A stretch of 64,000 bases of DNA from Topomyia yanbarensis (Eukaryota > Arthropoda > Insecta > Diptera > Culicidae). Below, piece by piece: positions 23,912 to 35,159 of this stretch (its first letter is position 1; each line of letters opens with the position of its first letter). The notes beneath the pieces are model-generated. The model saw nothing but the letters and a program-made list of their open reading frames with translations, was not told the origin of the DNA and did not search any database. The position numbers and the translations under genes are program-made. Location of the stretch: positions 45,956,194 to 46,020,193 of the forward strand of contig NC_080670.1 of the NCBI RefSeq assembly GCF_030247195.1. The letters are read 5' to 3'.

Positions 23912-24490
23912 ATTCTGCCAGATGTTTGGAAACCCGTTATTTTTATTAAAAATTCTCGGGCTCCTCCGGATTTTTTTCTGGCTACGTGCTTGACTGTGCT
24001 CTTCAGCAAGTTGCACCCATTGATTGATTCATTTGTTGGCGAATACCAAAGCGGGTCTCGAGAAGAACGATCAACCATCGACCAAATGTTTACTTTGCGA
24101 CAAAGCTTTTGGATAAAATGTCGGAATCCACCTTGCGGACTCCTCATCTGCTTGTTTATTTCAAGACAGCTTACGATTCAGTGCAACAAAATGAACAGTG
24201 ACAGAAAATGCGTGAATATGGCTTTCCAACTAGACAGAAAAAGCCAGGGGGGTGCCACTCCTGTCATCCGCTATGGAGATATACAGACTTTGACAGTAGT
24301 CAACATATGTGGGCCTAGCCGCTTCTAGACCCATGTCGCCTGTGCAATAGCATTGGGTTGTTTTGATTTTAACAAAGGCAGATGTTGGCTAGGACAAAAT
24401 GGCTGCCTAGCAGGGGGCTGGAAGAAGCTGATTCGTATGATGCTGGATACGTCAAAATCAACTCTTCCAACAAACGGAAACAAATGAAGC
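23912..24490 (+). pseudogene. RTE-like reverse transcriptase relic
   Basis: The plus strand reads LPDVWKPVIFIKN at the start, then VLFSKLHPLIDSFVGEYQSG and STIDQMFTLRQSFW (23990-24115), AYDSVQQNEQ by a frameshift, MREYGFPT (about 24205-24230), and KKLIRMMLDTSKST (about 24420-24460). This order and wording are those of RTE-type non-LTR reverse transcriptases. A segment at 24230-24415 without such similarity separates GFPT from KKLIRM, which are adjacent in the family, so it looks like an insertion. Frameshifts make it non-functional, and the catalytic FADD block is absent. Confidence 0.75.
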
Positions 24491-25643
24491 TGATTTACCC
24501 CATTGCTGAAGTTTACCGCGTAAGTTGATCCGGTTTAAAAATAGTCTGGATTAATGACAGCTAATAGTGCGTAAAGCTTATATGGTTATTGCAATCAGTC
24601 TGTAGGATAGTAGCACCAGTCGGTAGCAATGTCTCTCGAAACAGAAGGTAAAAATTCCGCAACGGAATTCAAGTATCAAGGCTTATTTTTTCAATCATTT
24701 ACATGCAGACTCCGGAAAGGCTCTTACGGGTATATTTCACCCGACTCGAGACATAAGTAGGTTTCCCGGCTGATACCGTATCATAAAACGATGCGATATT
24801 GAACGTGTATGGATACTGCAAAAAAACATGATCTTCAATTGTTGAATTACTGCGCAACCATGTCCCGCTGCAAACTCGAAGCCAGGGTCCGGAATGCAGT
24901 TGCCATTCCAACCAACTCGTTTTTTTTTGTTTCCATATGACCAGCTTTTCATTAATTGTAACTAGTAGGGTCACTTTCTGCTCGTAAGCCGCTTTTTCAC
25001 AGTCATTGTGTGATCAACACGAATTACTAATGCTAATGGAGAAAGCGTATTAAATGCGCTTTTGGATTCTACACATTTGAGGACACTCAAAAATATGAAT
25101 TGTTACAAACATCATTTTCGATAGTTGAAAAAAGATATGTTTGAAAATTTACCACTGGCGCATATTAAACTATTTCCCTCTTTGTGAGAAATAGTACTTC
25201 AGGTTCACTCATTGAACACATTTTTTGATCGGCTGCATAAAAACTTGATTTTATGCACATAATCTGCCACCTCTGCACGTAGTAGTGGACGCTTCGGTCT
25301 AGCGGCAGACCGCCTTCATCGAGACAGACTGTTCCCGTTCGGAGCATCGATGGGTCGTCTGTCTCGTACGCTTAGGGAACCGCCACACTGGAAATGGGCA
25401 CTAACTATCTGATTAGCAACACGCATAATTGCACCTCTCCCGTTCCCATTCTTAAGCAATGTTGATGTCATGGCATAAGTAGGCTTCCTGCATTCGTTCC
25501 CCTGCGCGTTACTGACCGTCAATCTGTGCCGACTGCTTCTGAGTACTATTTTAAGTAGCGCACCATTTTCACTCTCACTAATTTCGTTAACTGGTTTGAG
25601 GAGAGTGACCTGTGTGATTGCCCAAATTCGAGTTGTTTTGTTT
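24491..25643. other. Unassigned DNA
   Basis: No supported gene or terminal repeat. Frames at 24699-24974 and 25316-25654 (minus strand) have no motif I recognise. Some of it may be decayed retrotransposon sequence following the RTE relic. Confidence 0.35.
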
Positions 25644-26413
25644 GCCTTTCTCATATAGAAAGGTTAGGGATCATCCATAAATGACGTAGCATTATATGGA
25701 GGAGGGGTAGTGTTTTGTATTTTGTGATGATGTGTGACGACAGGGGGGTAGGGGGTCATGTCATGCTACGTAGCATTTTTTAAAGGGGAATAACTAACAT
25801 CGTTTTTTATTTTTTTAAATTTTACGGGGACAAGGGGGGGTTGGAGAATTACTGTCAAGCTACGTAATTACCTGGGGGGGGTATTAAGAGGTTTGTGACG
25901 AAATGCTACGATGGGGGAGGGGGGTGCTTAAAATCACTCAAAAAATGCTACGTCATTTATGGATCGTCCCTTATGCAATTACTATAAAAGTTGAAAACTT
26001 AATCCCGGCCCGGAGGGCCGAGTGTCATATGCAGTTCGACTCAATTCGTCGATATCGAAAAATGCCTGTGTATGTATGCGTGTGTGTATGTGTGTATGTG
26101 GAAAAAATGTCACCTCACAAACTTAGTCTCAAATGAAAGGTACAACCTTCCCATCGGCTGCTATTGAATTTTTTTATTGATTGGACTCCCGGTTCCGGAG
26201 TTACGGGTTGAAGAGTGCGGCCACAGAGCAAATTCCCATATAAACTGAACAGAAAAATGTTCAAAGAAGAAAGGGAGTAAAGGAAAAATTTCAAAATCGA
26301 ATTTGTATTTTTGATGCCAAATGTCTTTAAAATCATGAAACGTCGAGATTTGATGAAATCTCGAAAACAAAATTTTGGCGAGAATTGACTTTTTTGGACT
26401 TTGACACATTTTT
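25644..26413 (+). repeat. GCCTTTCTCATATAG repeat, copy with nested MITE
   Basis: It begins GCCTTTCTCATATAGAAAGG and includes CCCGGCCCGGAGGGCCGAG, a (TG)n-rich tract near 26076, CTCAAATGAAAGGTACAACC and ACGTCGAGATTTGATG. The same phrases, inverted, occur at 8165-9545. The next copy starts at 26414 with the same opening, so two copies lie head to tail. The nested MITE 25667-25970 interrupts the first 25 bases. Confidence 0.75.
25667..25970. mobile_element. PIF/Harbinger-like MITE, TTA target duplication
   Basis: The tips GGGATCATCCATAAATGACG and, reverse-complemented, GGGACGATCCATAAATGACG are followed by TAGCA on both sides. TTA is duplicated at 25664-25666 and 25971-25973. The repeat copy at 26414 has the uninterrupted site (AGAAAGGTTATGCAATTACC), an in-window empty-site control. 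A 3-bp TWA duplication with GGG tips is typical of PIF/Harbinger. Internal TACGTAGCATTTTT and GCTACGTAATTA blocks repeat the terminal word. No transposase frame. Confidence 0.92.
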
Positions 26414-26620
26414 TGCCTTTCTCATATAGAAAGGTTATGCAATTACCAAAAAAATCGTCAACCTAATCCCGACCTAATTTTTTTGACTTATATAGGCGTG
26501 GGTAGGGGTATGCAGTGAGGGGTTGCTACTTGAAAATTGAATTTCTTATCAAGTTGAAATTTTCGGCAGGGTCCGGACCCCCCGGATCCCCCACCTTGAT
26601 CCGCCGCTGGTATCAAGCGA
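26414..26620 (+). repeat. GCCTTTCTCATATAG repeat, truncated copy
   Basis: It opens exactly like the copy at 25644 and agrees through GGTTATGCAATTACC and TCAACCTAATCCCG. It then departs after about 80 bases into unrelated sequence, including CCCCCCGGATCCCCC. It supplies the empty site for the MITE at 25667. Confidence 0.65.
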
Positions 26621-28235
26621 TGTTTCAGTGTCGAACAGGCATTGCATTTATCGCTCATATGAGTAAATGCGTCCGGATAATTTGCTACTGCGACAATAAA
26701 AACTCACATTTTCACACGAAAAGTTATTGACACTCACACAACTTCTCCGGATAAATACAACGTGTCATTTCTCCGGATAAAGAAAACCGCCGGAGAATGA
26801 GCGAATGAGTTTATCATGGTATCCTTTTTGCTGTCGCTATTCCAAAGCACGAAAAATTAAGTCTGTTGTACTGCTTTGCCGCTTTTCATTGAAATTAAGT
26901 GTATATTTTGACGCTTTCATTGACTTCCACGAAATTAAAATATTATCACCATCTCCGGTGAGAAGAAAAAAGTCAAATAAACTTTATCAGGAATATTTAT
27001 TCTCACGCTATTTATGGAGACGGATAATTTTGTGACTCATCTTATCTCGCAAAAGTTGGACATCGGATAAGCCTTTTCTCGCGTGAGTGAGAGAGAATTA
27101 CAATGCCTGGTGTTGAAACATAGCGTCTGAAGATCGTGGCTGTCGATATGTATGGGCAAATAATACTGAATATGAAATATACATTTCCACCCGTCAGGGT
27201 AACAATTTAGCACTGAGTGGAAATATACCTATTTGTACGTTCTCTCTCCGTAGAGTGCATTGTTTATGTAACCTAATGCTCACCGCTGTTCCTTATGATC
27301 GTTCACTTTTTCTCGTAAATTTTGTTTGCTTTAGCTTTTGTAAATTCTATAGGCCACCGCTCTCCTACTGCTGAAATTAGTGTACTGGCTATGCTGCGCA
27401 TAGGTGATGACAGTTATGCGGCGGTGCGGTTTTGTGGTGATGGTGTTTGTTTTGGTGGAGTGCGAGAGGCGGCCATCGTGAAAAAAAAGCAGAGAGTGAC
27501 GAACCACGGCAGTGAACAGACGCCCAGAATAATCGATCCTTTTTCGGGACAGTTTCCCGCCACTAGTGCCAGTGAGGTAGAGTGCGTTGATTCGCCATAA
27601 GGGGTTAGCTAATCGCTAAGGAGTGCTCTCGCTTCCCCGGCTAAACGAGAAGGAGTCAAAATACCGACCGTTCTCACGGTGGAGGATCAGTCGAACGAGC
27701 CTAGCTCTCCTCCACAGTTAATCGCCAAGGAGAACGAAGCAGGGCGGACAAAGGTTCCCCCTGGGAAGTGCCCTGCGGTGACTTCCGGGATCGCTTGCGG
27801 CGAGCAAGTCGATCCGGCGATAATTCGCCAACGTCGGAAGGTTCCAACAAAGGAGCCAAGCTCACCTCCCTAGCTATACGCCAAGGACCGCTGCCGGAGC
27901 AGCCAACGCCATTCCGGGAGAACTCGGCCGTTGTAGTCCCGGCCGGTCGGAAGAAACCGCCCGTCTTCCCGCCAACGGTAGCAGCAGATCGACGAGATCC
28001 AGCAACGCACAGTACAGGAAGAGGAAGTGGAGGAATAAAAGTCGGTAAACCTATTAATTTATTTTGTTTGTTTATGTTCTTGTTGTGAAACGAAAATCCG
28101 AAATTCTGTAGAGGCACCTAGACCGCCCTGAAAAGAAGGGTACGCCGGGCAAACAAGAACCCGAGTAGCGGGCAAACCCCTACTTACAACCATTGTATTG
28201 AACATAACCAACCATGGAAACGTAGTTTGGACAAA
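26621..28235. other. Mixed DNA, possible LTR retrotransposon leader
   Basis: 26621-27110 has several TCTCCGGATAA words. From about 27112 the sequence opens TGTTGAAACATAGCG and later shows a GC-richer stretch (27590-28040) with repeated CGCCAAGGA or ATCGCTAAGGAG phrases. That could be the 5' untranslated region of a BEL-type LTR element, but I cannot find a second LTR or any gag-pol motif. I leave it unassigned. Confidence 0.3.
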
Positions 28236-28290
28236 TGAGAAAGGCGTAATAGCACCATTAGGTGGATTAAAACAGGTTTTTAAAATCATT
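28236..28290 (-). repeat. End fragment of the GCCTTTCTCA repeat
   Basis: AATGAGAAAGGCGTAATAGC with CACCATTAGGTGGATTAAAA is the inverse of the 8143-8170 end (TTTTAATCCACCTAGCGGTG then GCCTTTCTC). Only the terminal part is present. Confidence 0.65.
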
Positions 28291-28580
28291 TTAGCCAGTG
28301 TTTCAAATAAACCACACATTTTACACCAAGGAGCCTGTTTCGAAAGGAGCGGTGGAAACCAATCATTGTTATGCACGTTTCTGGGCGTGAGTAAAAAAAT
28401 CAAAGCAATCCAAGTGGGTTTTGACTCTTAGGTTTTCACTCCTGGTTTTGGCTCCTCCTGTCCACTCCGGTTTGTGGTTCTTGTTGTGTCGCCACTTATA
28501 GATCGAATTTAATTTAAAACTTTGCTAACAGGTCTTCAAGATTTGTATGTTTAATTTCACAATTATCCCAGCAGAAGGTA

Positions 28581-30860
28581 CAGGGTGCGCCAGCTGGATG
28601 TATCCTTTTACAACATTGAACAACTTCGCCATTTTAAGCCGTCACAAGTAAACAAGTTTTTTAGGATATTTTATGCCATTTATTATAAACCAGGTTTATT
28701 ATACAATAGGGCATTGCAAAAAAAATTTTTTTTTGAATTCTCAAAGGCCCCCCCTCTCATATTGTGACAAATGTCAAAGTAAGCTCAGATGCCAAATTTC
28801 ACATCATTTGGACAATTTTAGACCCCCGCGCACCTCGCTTGAAAATTTTGAAATTGGTACTATGGGAAAATATGGAGGAAAAATACATTAAATGCAATAA
28901 CTTTTGAAGTAGCAATCAGAAAATTAAAATTTATACCTCTTTTGGAAGGAAATAATCTTAGTATTTGAATGGAGATATATAGATCTATAAAAATACGGGA
29001 AAGCGGGATACTGGGTCATTTTGGCCCCAAAATCCCCTATTTTTAATGATTTTTCTGCTCCGTGATGCAATTCATACATATTTTGTAGTTTTTCTAATGT
29101 GAAAAAATCTCAGAAATCGAACGGATCCCTTTTGACCTTAGTCCGAATACGAGAAGTTGGGGTTAAATGGCCTTTTGTCATTCATATTAAACTTCATCAT
29201 TTTCTCGTAAATATATCTCTATTATTCTTCGCTCAATTTTCATAAACTATACCTTGTTGAACGTGGAAAATCCTTAGGATTATAACAAAAATAGATTCGT
29301 TACCGGTAAAGTTCAGGAACATCAAATTATCTGACATATAGTGTCAATTTCACATTTTTATCATAAAATCGCACATATTAACTCCATTTAACAACAAAAT
29401 TCTTATTTAATTTACTACTTTTAGTGTAAAATATGCTTAGGGATCACATGAGAAAAGTTTCACTCCTGTAAAAATAGGGGAAGTTGAGGTATTAGGACAA
29501 ATAATGAAAAAAATGAGATTTGTAGAGTAAATATCAAAAAGTTTAATGTTTCTGAATTTTACCTTTAACGTTTTTATTTTTGTTTTATTCCTCAGAATTT
29601 TACACGTTCAATAAGATACATTTTATGAAAATTGATTGAAGAATAATAGAGATATATGCATGAGAAAATGATAAAATATAATATGACTGACAAAAAGCCC
29701 TATAACCCCAACTTCTCGTATTCGGACTAAGGTCAAAAGGGTTCCGTTCGATTTCTGAGATTTTTTCACATTAGAAAAATTACAAAATATGTATGAATTG
29801 CATCACGGAGCAGAAAAATCATTAAAAATAGGGGATTTTGGGGCCAAAATGACCCAGTACCCCACTTTCCCGTATTTTTCTAGAAACAAATATATCTCCA
29901 TTCAAATACTAAAATTATTTACTTCCAAAAGAGGCATAAATTTTTATTTTCTGATTGCTACTTCAAAAGTTATTGCATTTAATGTATTTTTCCTCCATAT
30001 TTTCCCATAGTATCAATTTCAAAAAATGTCAAGCGAGGTGGGCGGGGGTCTAAAATTGTCCAAATGATGTGAAATTTGGCATCTGAGCTTACTTTGACAT
30101 TTGTCACAATATGAGAGGGGGGGCCTTTGAGAATTCAAAAAAAAAATTTTTTTGCAATGCCCTATTATACAACGTCAAATAAATAACAACCCCCATTTGA
30201 TACAGCAGCTCTTTTGCGGGTATTTTGCGTGACATTGGACAGCATATCGGGCATAATCGCAGCAATTTCAGCTCGTATATTAGCTTTGAGTTCGTCAAGA
30301 TACTTAGGTTTGCTAGAATACACTTTACTTTTTAAGTAACCCCACAAAAAAGTCTGGCGCCGTTAAATCCGGAGAACGAGGAGGCCATTCCAAATCACCA
30401 TTTTTTGAGACAACGAGTCCTGGGAATTTGCACTGCAAGAACTTGATTGCAGTTTGGCAAGATGCCCCATCTTGTTGAAAATAGAAGTTCTTCAGACCTT
30501 TTTTCTGCATTTTTGGGCAGATAAAGTGCGCCAAAATCCAACGGTAGCGTTCGTTGTCGATGGTCTCTCCCTCTTTGAAAAAATAAGGATCGATTATTGT
30601 TTTGGAGCACACTCCGGCCAAAACAGTTACTTTCTGGTCGTGCAGTGGTGTTTGATGTATAACGTGTGGGTTCTGTGTCCCCCAAATTCGACAATTTTTA
30701 TTTACTCCGCCAGAAAGGGTGAAGTGAGCCTGCTATATTTTTTACGATAAGCACGCACAGTTTTCACTACTGAACGATTGTTTTCAATGTAAAGCGATTT
30801 CAGCGCGTTCTTTTGGTGTAAATCGACTTATAGCTAAAATGGCACTCCTTCGAGCTCTAT
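28581..30860 (-). pseudogene. Tc1/mariner-type transposase relic, split by a foldback element
   Basis: The 3' terminus is at 28581 (CAGGGTGCGCCAGCTGGATG). On the minus strand the N-terminal part is readable near 30740-30835 (SRFTPKERAEIALH, with KTVRAYRKKY in other frames). After a gap come the catalytic-domain pieces: RIWGTQNPHVIHQTPLH, AGVCSKTIIDPYFF, FYFQQDGASC and GDLEWPPRSPDLTAPDFF (30325-30621), then LKSKVYSSKPKYLDELKANI (30165-30347). The WPPRSPDLT block is the third-acidic-residue region of the Tc1/mariner superfamily. The segment between the helix-turn-helix part and RIWG, which should carry the first catalytic aspartate, is deleted, and frames shift at DFF and WGYLK. The 5' terminal repeat is not visible. 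The foldback 28707-30164 lies near the C-terminal end. Confidence 0.85.
28707..30164. mobile_element. hAT-like foldback element, 1.46 kb, with 8-bp TSD
   Basis: The tips TAGGGCATTGCAAAAAAAA (left) and their inverse on the right are followed by arms of about 600 bp each (28707 to about 29310 and about 29560 to 30164). TTATACAA is duplicated exactly at 28699-28706 and 30165-30172 and fits nTnnnnAn. The TAGGG tip fits the hAT pattern. The arms include the phrases GGGGATTTTGGGGCCAAAAT and CCAACTTCTCGTATTCGGAC in inverse. A central 250 bases is unpaired. Non-coding. It landed in the mariner relic, so it is younger than that relic. Confidence 0.92.
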
Positions 30861-31121
30861 CGAAAAGAAGCTTTCGCTATGAACTGTACCAGATTTGTTT
30901 TGCTTTTGTGATTGATAAAATGAAAATAGAAAATCTAAATTGAGCTCGGGCTTTTAAACTGTATGCTGCAGTTATAATCTAGTAACCTGTTTTCACTCCT
31001 TGGCGATTTTCACTCCTCAGGAGCCAAAAAACCATGAGTGATGCAATCATGGATTTTAATGATTTGTCAAACTATGGTTTTTTCAACGCATGCTGATTGG
31101 AATGATTTTTGAAACACTGAT
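30861..31121. other. Spacer
   Basis: No gene. The phrase TTTTCACTCCT with nearby GGAGCC appears here and at 28432-28455, on both sides of the mariner relic; it could be flanking sequence duplicated on insertion or an outer repeat, which I cannot decide. Confidence 0.35.
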
Positions 31122-31125
31122 TTAA

Positions 31126-31639
31126 CCCTTTCATGCCCAAGTTTTTTCTAGTGCATGTAGGGTTTCAAAATTATTTTTCCTTGAAAACGGTTGGGTCAAG
31201 AAACACGAAAAGCCTATTTTCATAAAGATAGGTGCTTCCATGGCAGTGCTAGAAGCTGGTCAATTCAATACCTTCTAATGTTCAATACAATTCTCCTAGA
31301 ATAATTACAATAGTCCAATTACGTGTAAAACGTATGACAGTCTAAATTGATAAGTTTTATCAGTTTTCAATAATATTGCATCATAACGAAGATATATGAA
31401 AAAATCATTTTCCGTCGTCAACGTAAACTGTCCCTGGCAGCATGCTCCATCGGAATCCAATCAGACTAATTGCAATAACTTCAGTTCTAGAGCTGATCTT
31501 TGTAAATGTTAATACTCAAATTAAAGGCAATAATCACATTAATGAGCCTTACTTGTTTTTGTGAGCAAATCTTGCTTCAATCAAAAGTTATAGCTGTTTG
31601 AAAACGTTGTTGTCCACAAACAACATGGGCATGAATGGG
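31126..31639. mobile_element. piggyBac-like MITE, copy 1, TTAA target
   Basis: TTAA flanks both ends (31122-31125 and 31640-31643). The tips CCCTTTCATGCCCA and TGGGCATGAATGGG are inverse with one mismatch. TTAA targets with CCC-initial tips are diagnostic of the piggyBac superfamily. The 514-bp body is non-coding. A second copy in opposite orientation, sharing GCTGCCAGGGA and GATAAAACTTATCAATTT type blocks, lies at 51004-51645. Confidence 0.9.
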
Positions 31640-31964
31640 TTAAGCAAAACTACTGGTAATTTTCGGACCGTTTCTTCATTATTTTGTTAGTTTATTATTA
31701 GGTATTCTATGGAACTATTTTTTATCCTTCTCCTTCACTTTAGCTTAAAGTGACCAGATGTTTTCGGGCAGAATGCGGGACGCGTCAAAAACCTATTAAT
31801 GATGTCCATTTTTCAAATATTTGCATACGTGTGTTTAATAAAGAATGATTTCAATACCTTTGTGTAATTAAAGTTAAGAGCGTATTTTTTTTTTTCCTTT
31901 CCTATAGAGTTGCTCCCTGGACTCCCTAGAAATGGGTGACATGTTTCAATTCGCTTGGATGCTG

Positions 31965-32430
31965 TCAGCTCAATCGAAGGTGACGTCGAAACACCAAGCA
32001 CTTCGCGAGCGTGTTGTACGGTTTCACGAAACGCATGGCGATCGTTAATAAAAGTTTACGGTAGAGTACTTTCGAGACGAAAACGTGCCCGTGAGTACAG
32101 TTTACCGGATCCTGGCATCCCTGACCGTGGAGCGGAAGGCCGATAGTGAAGATAATGACGAGGAAGAAGAAGGAAGCGTTGAAAAAACTGTTCGACAACA
32201 ACGACGGAACGAGTTTGCGTGACGCCGGCCGAAAATATCACTGCTCCCATACATTGATTCACCAAACCCTCAAGATGGAAAAGAAGAAGACTCGGTCCCC
32301 CGAGTACACGGACGAGCAGATAGCGATTTTAAAATCGCAGTGCCATCAAGCAACAAGTGTACCAGGAGGAGTGTCTTGAGAAAATTCTTCTGCCGTTCTT
32401 AAAGGAGCATCAAACGGATGGGAAGTACAC
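31965..32430 (+). pseudogene. Mariner-type transposase N-terminal relic
   Basis: The plus strand reads KHQALRERVVRFHETHGDR, then after stops YFRDENVPVSTVYRILASLT, then IMTRKKKEALKKLFDNNDG and TSLRDAGRKYHCSHTLIHQT (32146-32379). Frames then shift to YQEECLEKILLPFLKEHQTD. Two helix-turn-helix regions followed by an acidic linker are the N-terminal DNA-binding half of ITmD37-type mariner transposases as I know them. The catalytic half is absent. The relic differs clearly from the one at 28581-30860. Confidence 0.75.
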
Positions 32431-33718
32431 TGAAGTCTTTTTTATGCGACTTTTTTATGCGGATTTTCAAAGTTATGCGATTCTTTTTATGCAGCTTCCT
32501 TTTGACTTTTAAAGCATCACCTGAAGCAAATTTTATCGAAAGATAGATCCTTGTGAATGCACTGCTTCAGTTCGGTTTTCATCTCGCTCAGTTCAGACGC
32601 TAGAAATCGCTCCGCTGCTATTTGCAAAGGCAAAAATTGATTCCTTCTACCTAGTGTGTGAAACGTGAACAAACAATGAGTGACAATACAAAGCAAGAGT
32701 TTGTCCCGTTACGATCAAACTGTGTTGCTGTTCACTTCTCGAAATGTCCGGTATGACAATCAATTCGTGAAGTGAAGCAAATGTTGAAAGTGAACATGAA
32801 GCTCAACCTAGCAGAAGTTAATGCGGTGCAATTCCATCATTTACGTCATGCGGTGCCGATTATGTTCAAAAACATTAGTCAAGCAGAATCATTCGCTTCC
32901 CAGAATAACATGAAACACGTCGTCGAATGTAATGACATTTTATACAGTATCCCAACGTATATAATGTTGTCAGTATTGAAATAAGGATACATGATCTGGC
33001 ACCAGGTACTCATTCCTCCGTTATCAAAAAAAAAAAAATTAAAGGGTTGTGTACAGGACACGACCACGGTGACATTAAAAATGTAGCTTTTTTCAAGAGC
33101 GTGCAAATAAATTTTATCTATCACACATATCGACTCACGTTCTTGTTCACTCGCCTGTTTTCATATGTTACAATTTGCTATATACCCTCCCCATCAAAAC
33201 ATAATTTATTGAAGGTGTTTTAACGGTAATCTATTAATTAATCAAGTATCTCACTAGGTGATTGGCATTATTTGGCTGATCCATCTAGTAAAAATAGGCT
33301 GGTCTGTCCAGAAAATATATTCAAAAGAAAAGTTCCATATTGAGAGCTGTGATGAGGAAACCCACGCCCGCCAACGGAAATATACAGATTCTCCATGAAA
33401 TATGAAATATCATTTTCCATTTAAATTTTCAATAATGTACTAATGAACTTAAGTAAACAATCTTAAGTTTAAGTATTTCTTGCTCGATTAGTGGTGGCAA
33501 AAATGAAATTATTTGATAAATTACATTGTTATGCAACGTTCGCACTACCAGTTAAAACGGGTTTTTATGCTATCTTGGTGACATTTTTCTTGTTGCTAAT
33601 TATTAAAACGTGTTATAACTCTGTAGTGCAAACATTGTATTATTAAACCAATTCTGCAGCGTTTTATGTTATATAGGTGTTTTATGTGGTAATAGGACTG
33701 ACATAATTATATCTTCAG
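32431..33718. other. Unassigned DNA with short T-rich echoes
   Basis: At 32432-32500 the word TTTTTATGCG (with variants) recurs four times. No gene or boundary is supported further on. Short frames at 32772-32984 and 32879-33124 overlap on opposite strands and have no motif. Confidence 0.4.
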
Positions 33719-33962
33719 TACAGCGGTTTGTTTCATAATTTAAAACAGATTCATTTTAAAATTTAAATTAGTATACCCAACCGTTCTATTTGTTGTATAC
33801 TTTAAAACGCAATTAGAACTGTGTTTTAAATACATAGGGTAGGACAGATATTCTGACTGGATAAACAATTTTAAGTCCAGTAACGCTTAAGACATGGCTT
33901 GAATTTGAATCGAAAAAGAACACCCGCTTAAACTGCTGCTGGGACGGTAAGTTCTGTTTTAA
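33719..33962 (+). repeat. Dispersed repeat X, copy 2
   Basis: It is the diverged partner of 4986-5262 in the same orientation, agreeing in several blocks of 15-20 bases. It has no coding potential. Two copies 28 kb apart suggest an old interspersed family. Confidence 0.65.
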
Positions 33963-34052
33963 AATTTTCCGTTGTGTGCAGTACGAAACAAAAGTGTTTG
34001 AAATTAGAAAACAAACATTTCTGCTGGGAATGTGATTGTTTCCGATGCAATT

Positions 34053-34138
34053 ACACTCAGATTTTTCACGCAGGGGATACAGGCCGTGTAAATGAAAACC
34101 GCGTAAATTTAAAAATCCGCGTAAAAAAACCTGAGTGT
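34053..34138. mobile_element. 86-bp MITE with ACACTCAG tips and CGCGTAAA motif
   Basis: The ends ACACTCAGATTTTTCACGC and GCGTAAAAAAACCTGAGTGT are inverse with small differences. Inside, CGTGTAAATG, CGCGTAAATTT and CGCGTAAAAAA echo each other. Too small to code. Target duplication unclear. Confidence 0.65.
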
Positions 34139-35159
34139 ACTCTCCTATATAAAATACTACGCTGCTGAACAGTGCAATAACTACAGAAGCACGTTGTCAG
34201 ATGCCATACTGATAAAAACATATAACCGAAATATGAAACATGAAAACCAATAGGCTCTTTACCCTACGCAGCTACAAAGCGCCGTAAACATGGATTAACA
34301 AGTTACAACGCACACGCATGCATAAAAATAAATATATTTTTTTCAAACGCAACACTCTTAAGCAGCACACACCGTATTGAATTAAATCCAAACCACCCCG
34401 CCCACCCACTTTGCAAATCATTCTGTGACACCCGAAAAATCCGCACACGGCCACCGCTGCCGAAAATGCATAGCGTCTACCGCTTATTGTAGTGCCCAGA
34501 CGCTGCAACCATGATCTTACCCGTTCGACATAAGAACAAAAACTGATTCAAACGGGTACGCGTCACCTCTATTTATAAACTAACCGTATATGGTTTAGTC
34601 ACTTAGGTGCGAGTGTGTGCAAATGCCAACGTTACCGAAAATCGATAGCGCTTATTGCATCGCCTGGAGACGATGTTGCTCGTGTGGGATAAGAGCAACA
34701 ACTGATTTAAACGGACATGCGTCGCTTCTATTTATGACTTTTCGTGTGTGATTGAGCGACTAAGGTGCCCTCTAATGACGGCTGTGTCTGAGAAATCTGC
34801 TTCACGAATGGTAATTTTCCCGTTTTTCGTGAACTTTTTAATTTTATCAATTTCCAAAAGTCTACTTTTATTGGGGAGATATTAAATTATTACCAATATT
34901 TAAGTTAGGTGTTTCTGAATCGGTTGGTGTATGAATGATTAAAATCCATCTAGTAATATCGGAGTTATAAGCGTGCAAACCTTACATAGTTTCGTTACAT
35001 GGGAGATAGTTTAGATTTTAGAATGACACCTAGCCCTAGATAGTGGAGTAAGACATTTTTAATGTCAAAAATCATGTCAAAATACGGAGAGGTAAATAGT
35101 GTTACGGAGGATACTTGGAGGAACTTCTTCCTGGGACTCCGAAACGGTGTTCGTGTGGT
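34139..35159. other. Unassigned DNA with a diverged duplication
   Basis: Bases 34360-34600 and 34600-34790 share phrases such as GCGTCACCTCTATTTATAA versus GCGTCGCTTCTATTTATGA, and AACTGATTCAAACGGGTACG versus AACTGATTTAAACGGACATG. A unit of about 190 bp is therefore duplicated in tandem. No gene is supported. Confidence 0.5.

Noticed and set aside
27112..28100. A BEL-type LTR and leader
   Set aside because: It starts TGTTGAAA and is followed by a GC-rich stretch, but I found no second LTR, primer-binding site or gag-pol motif.
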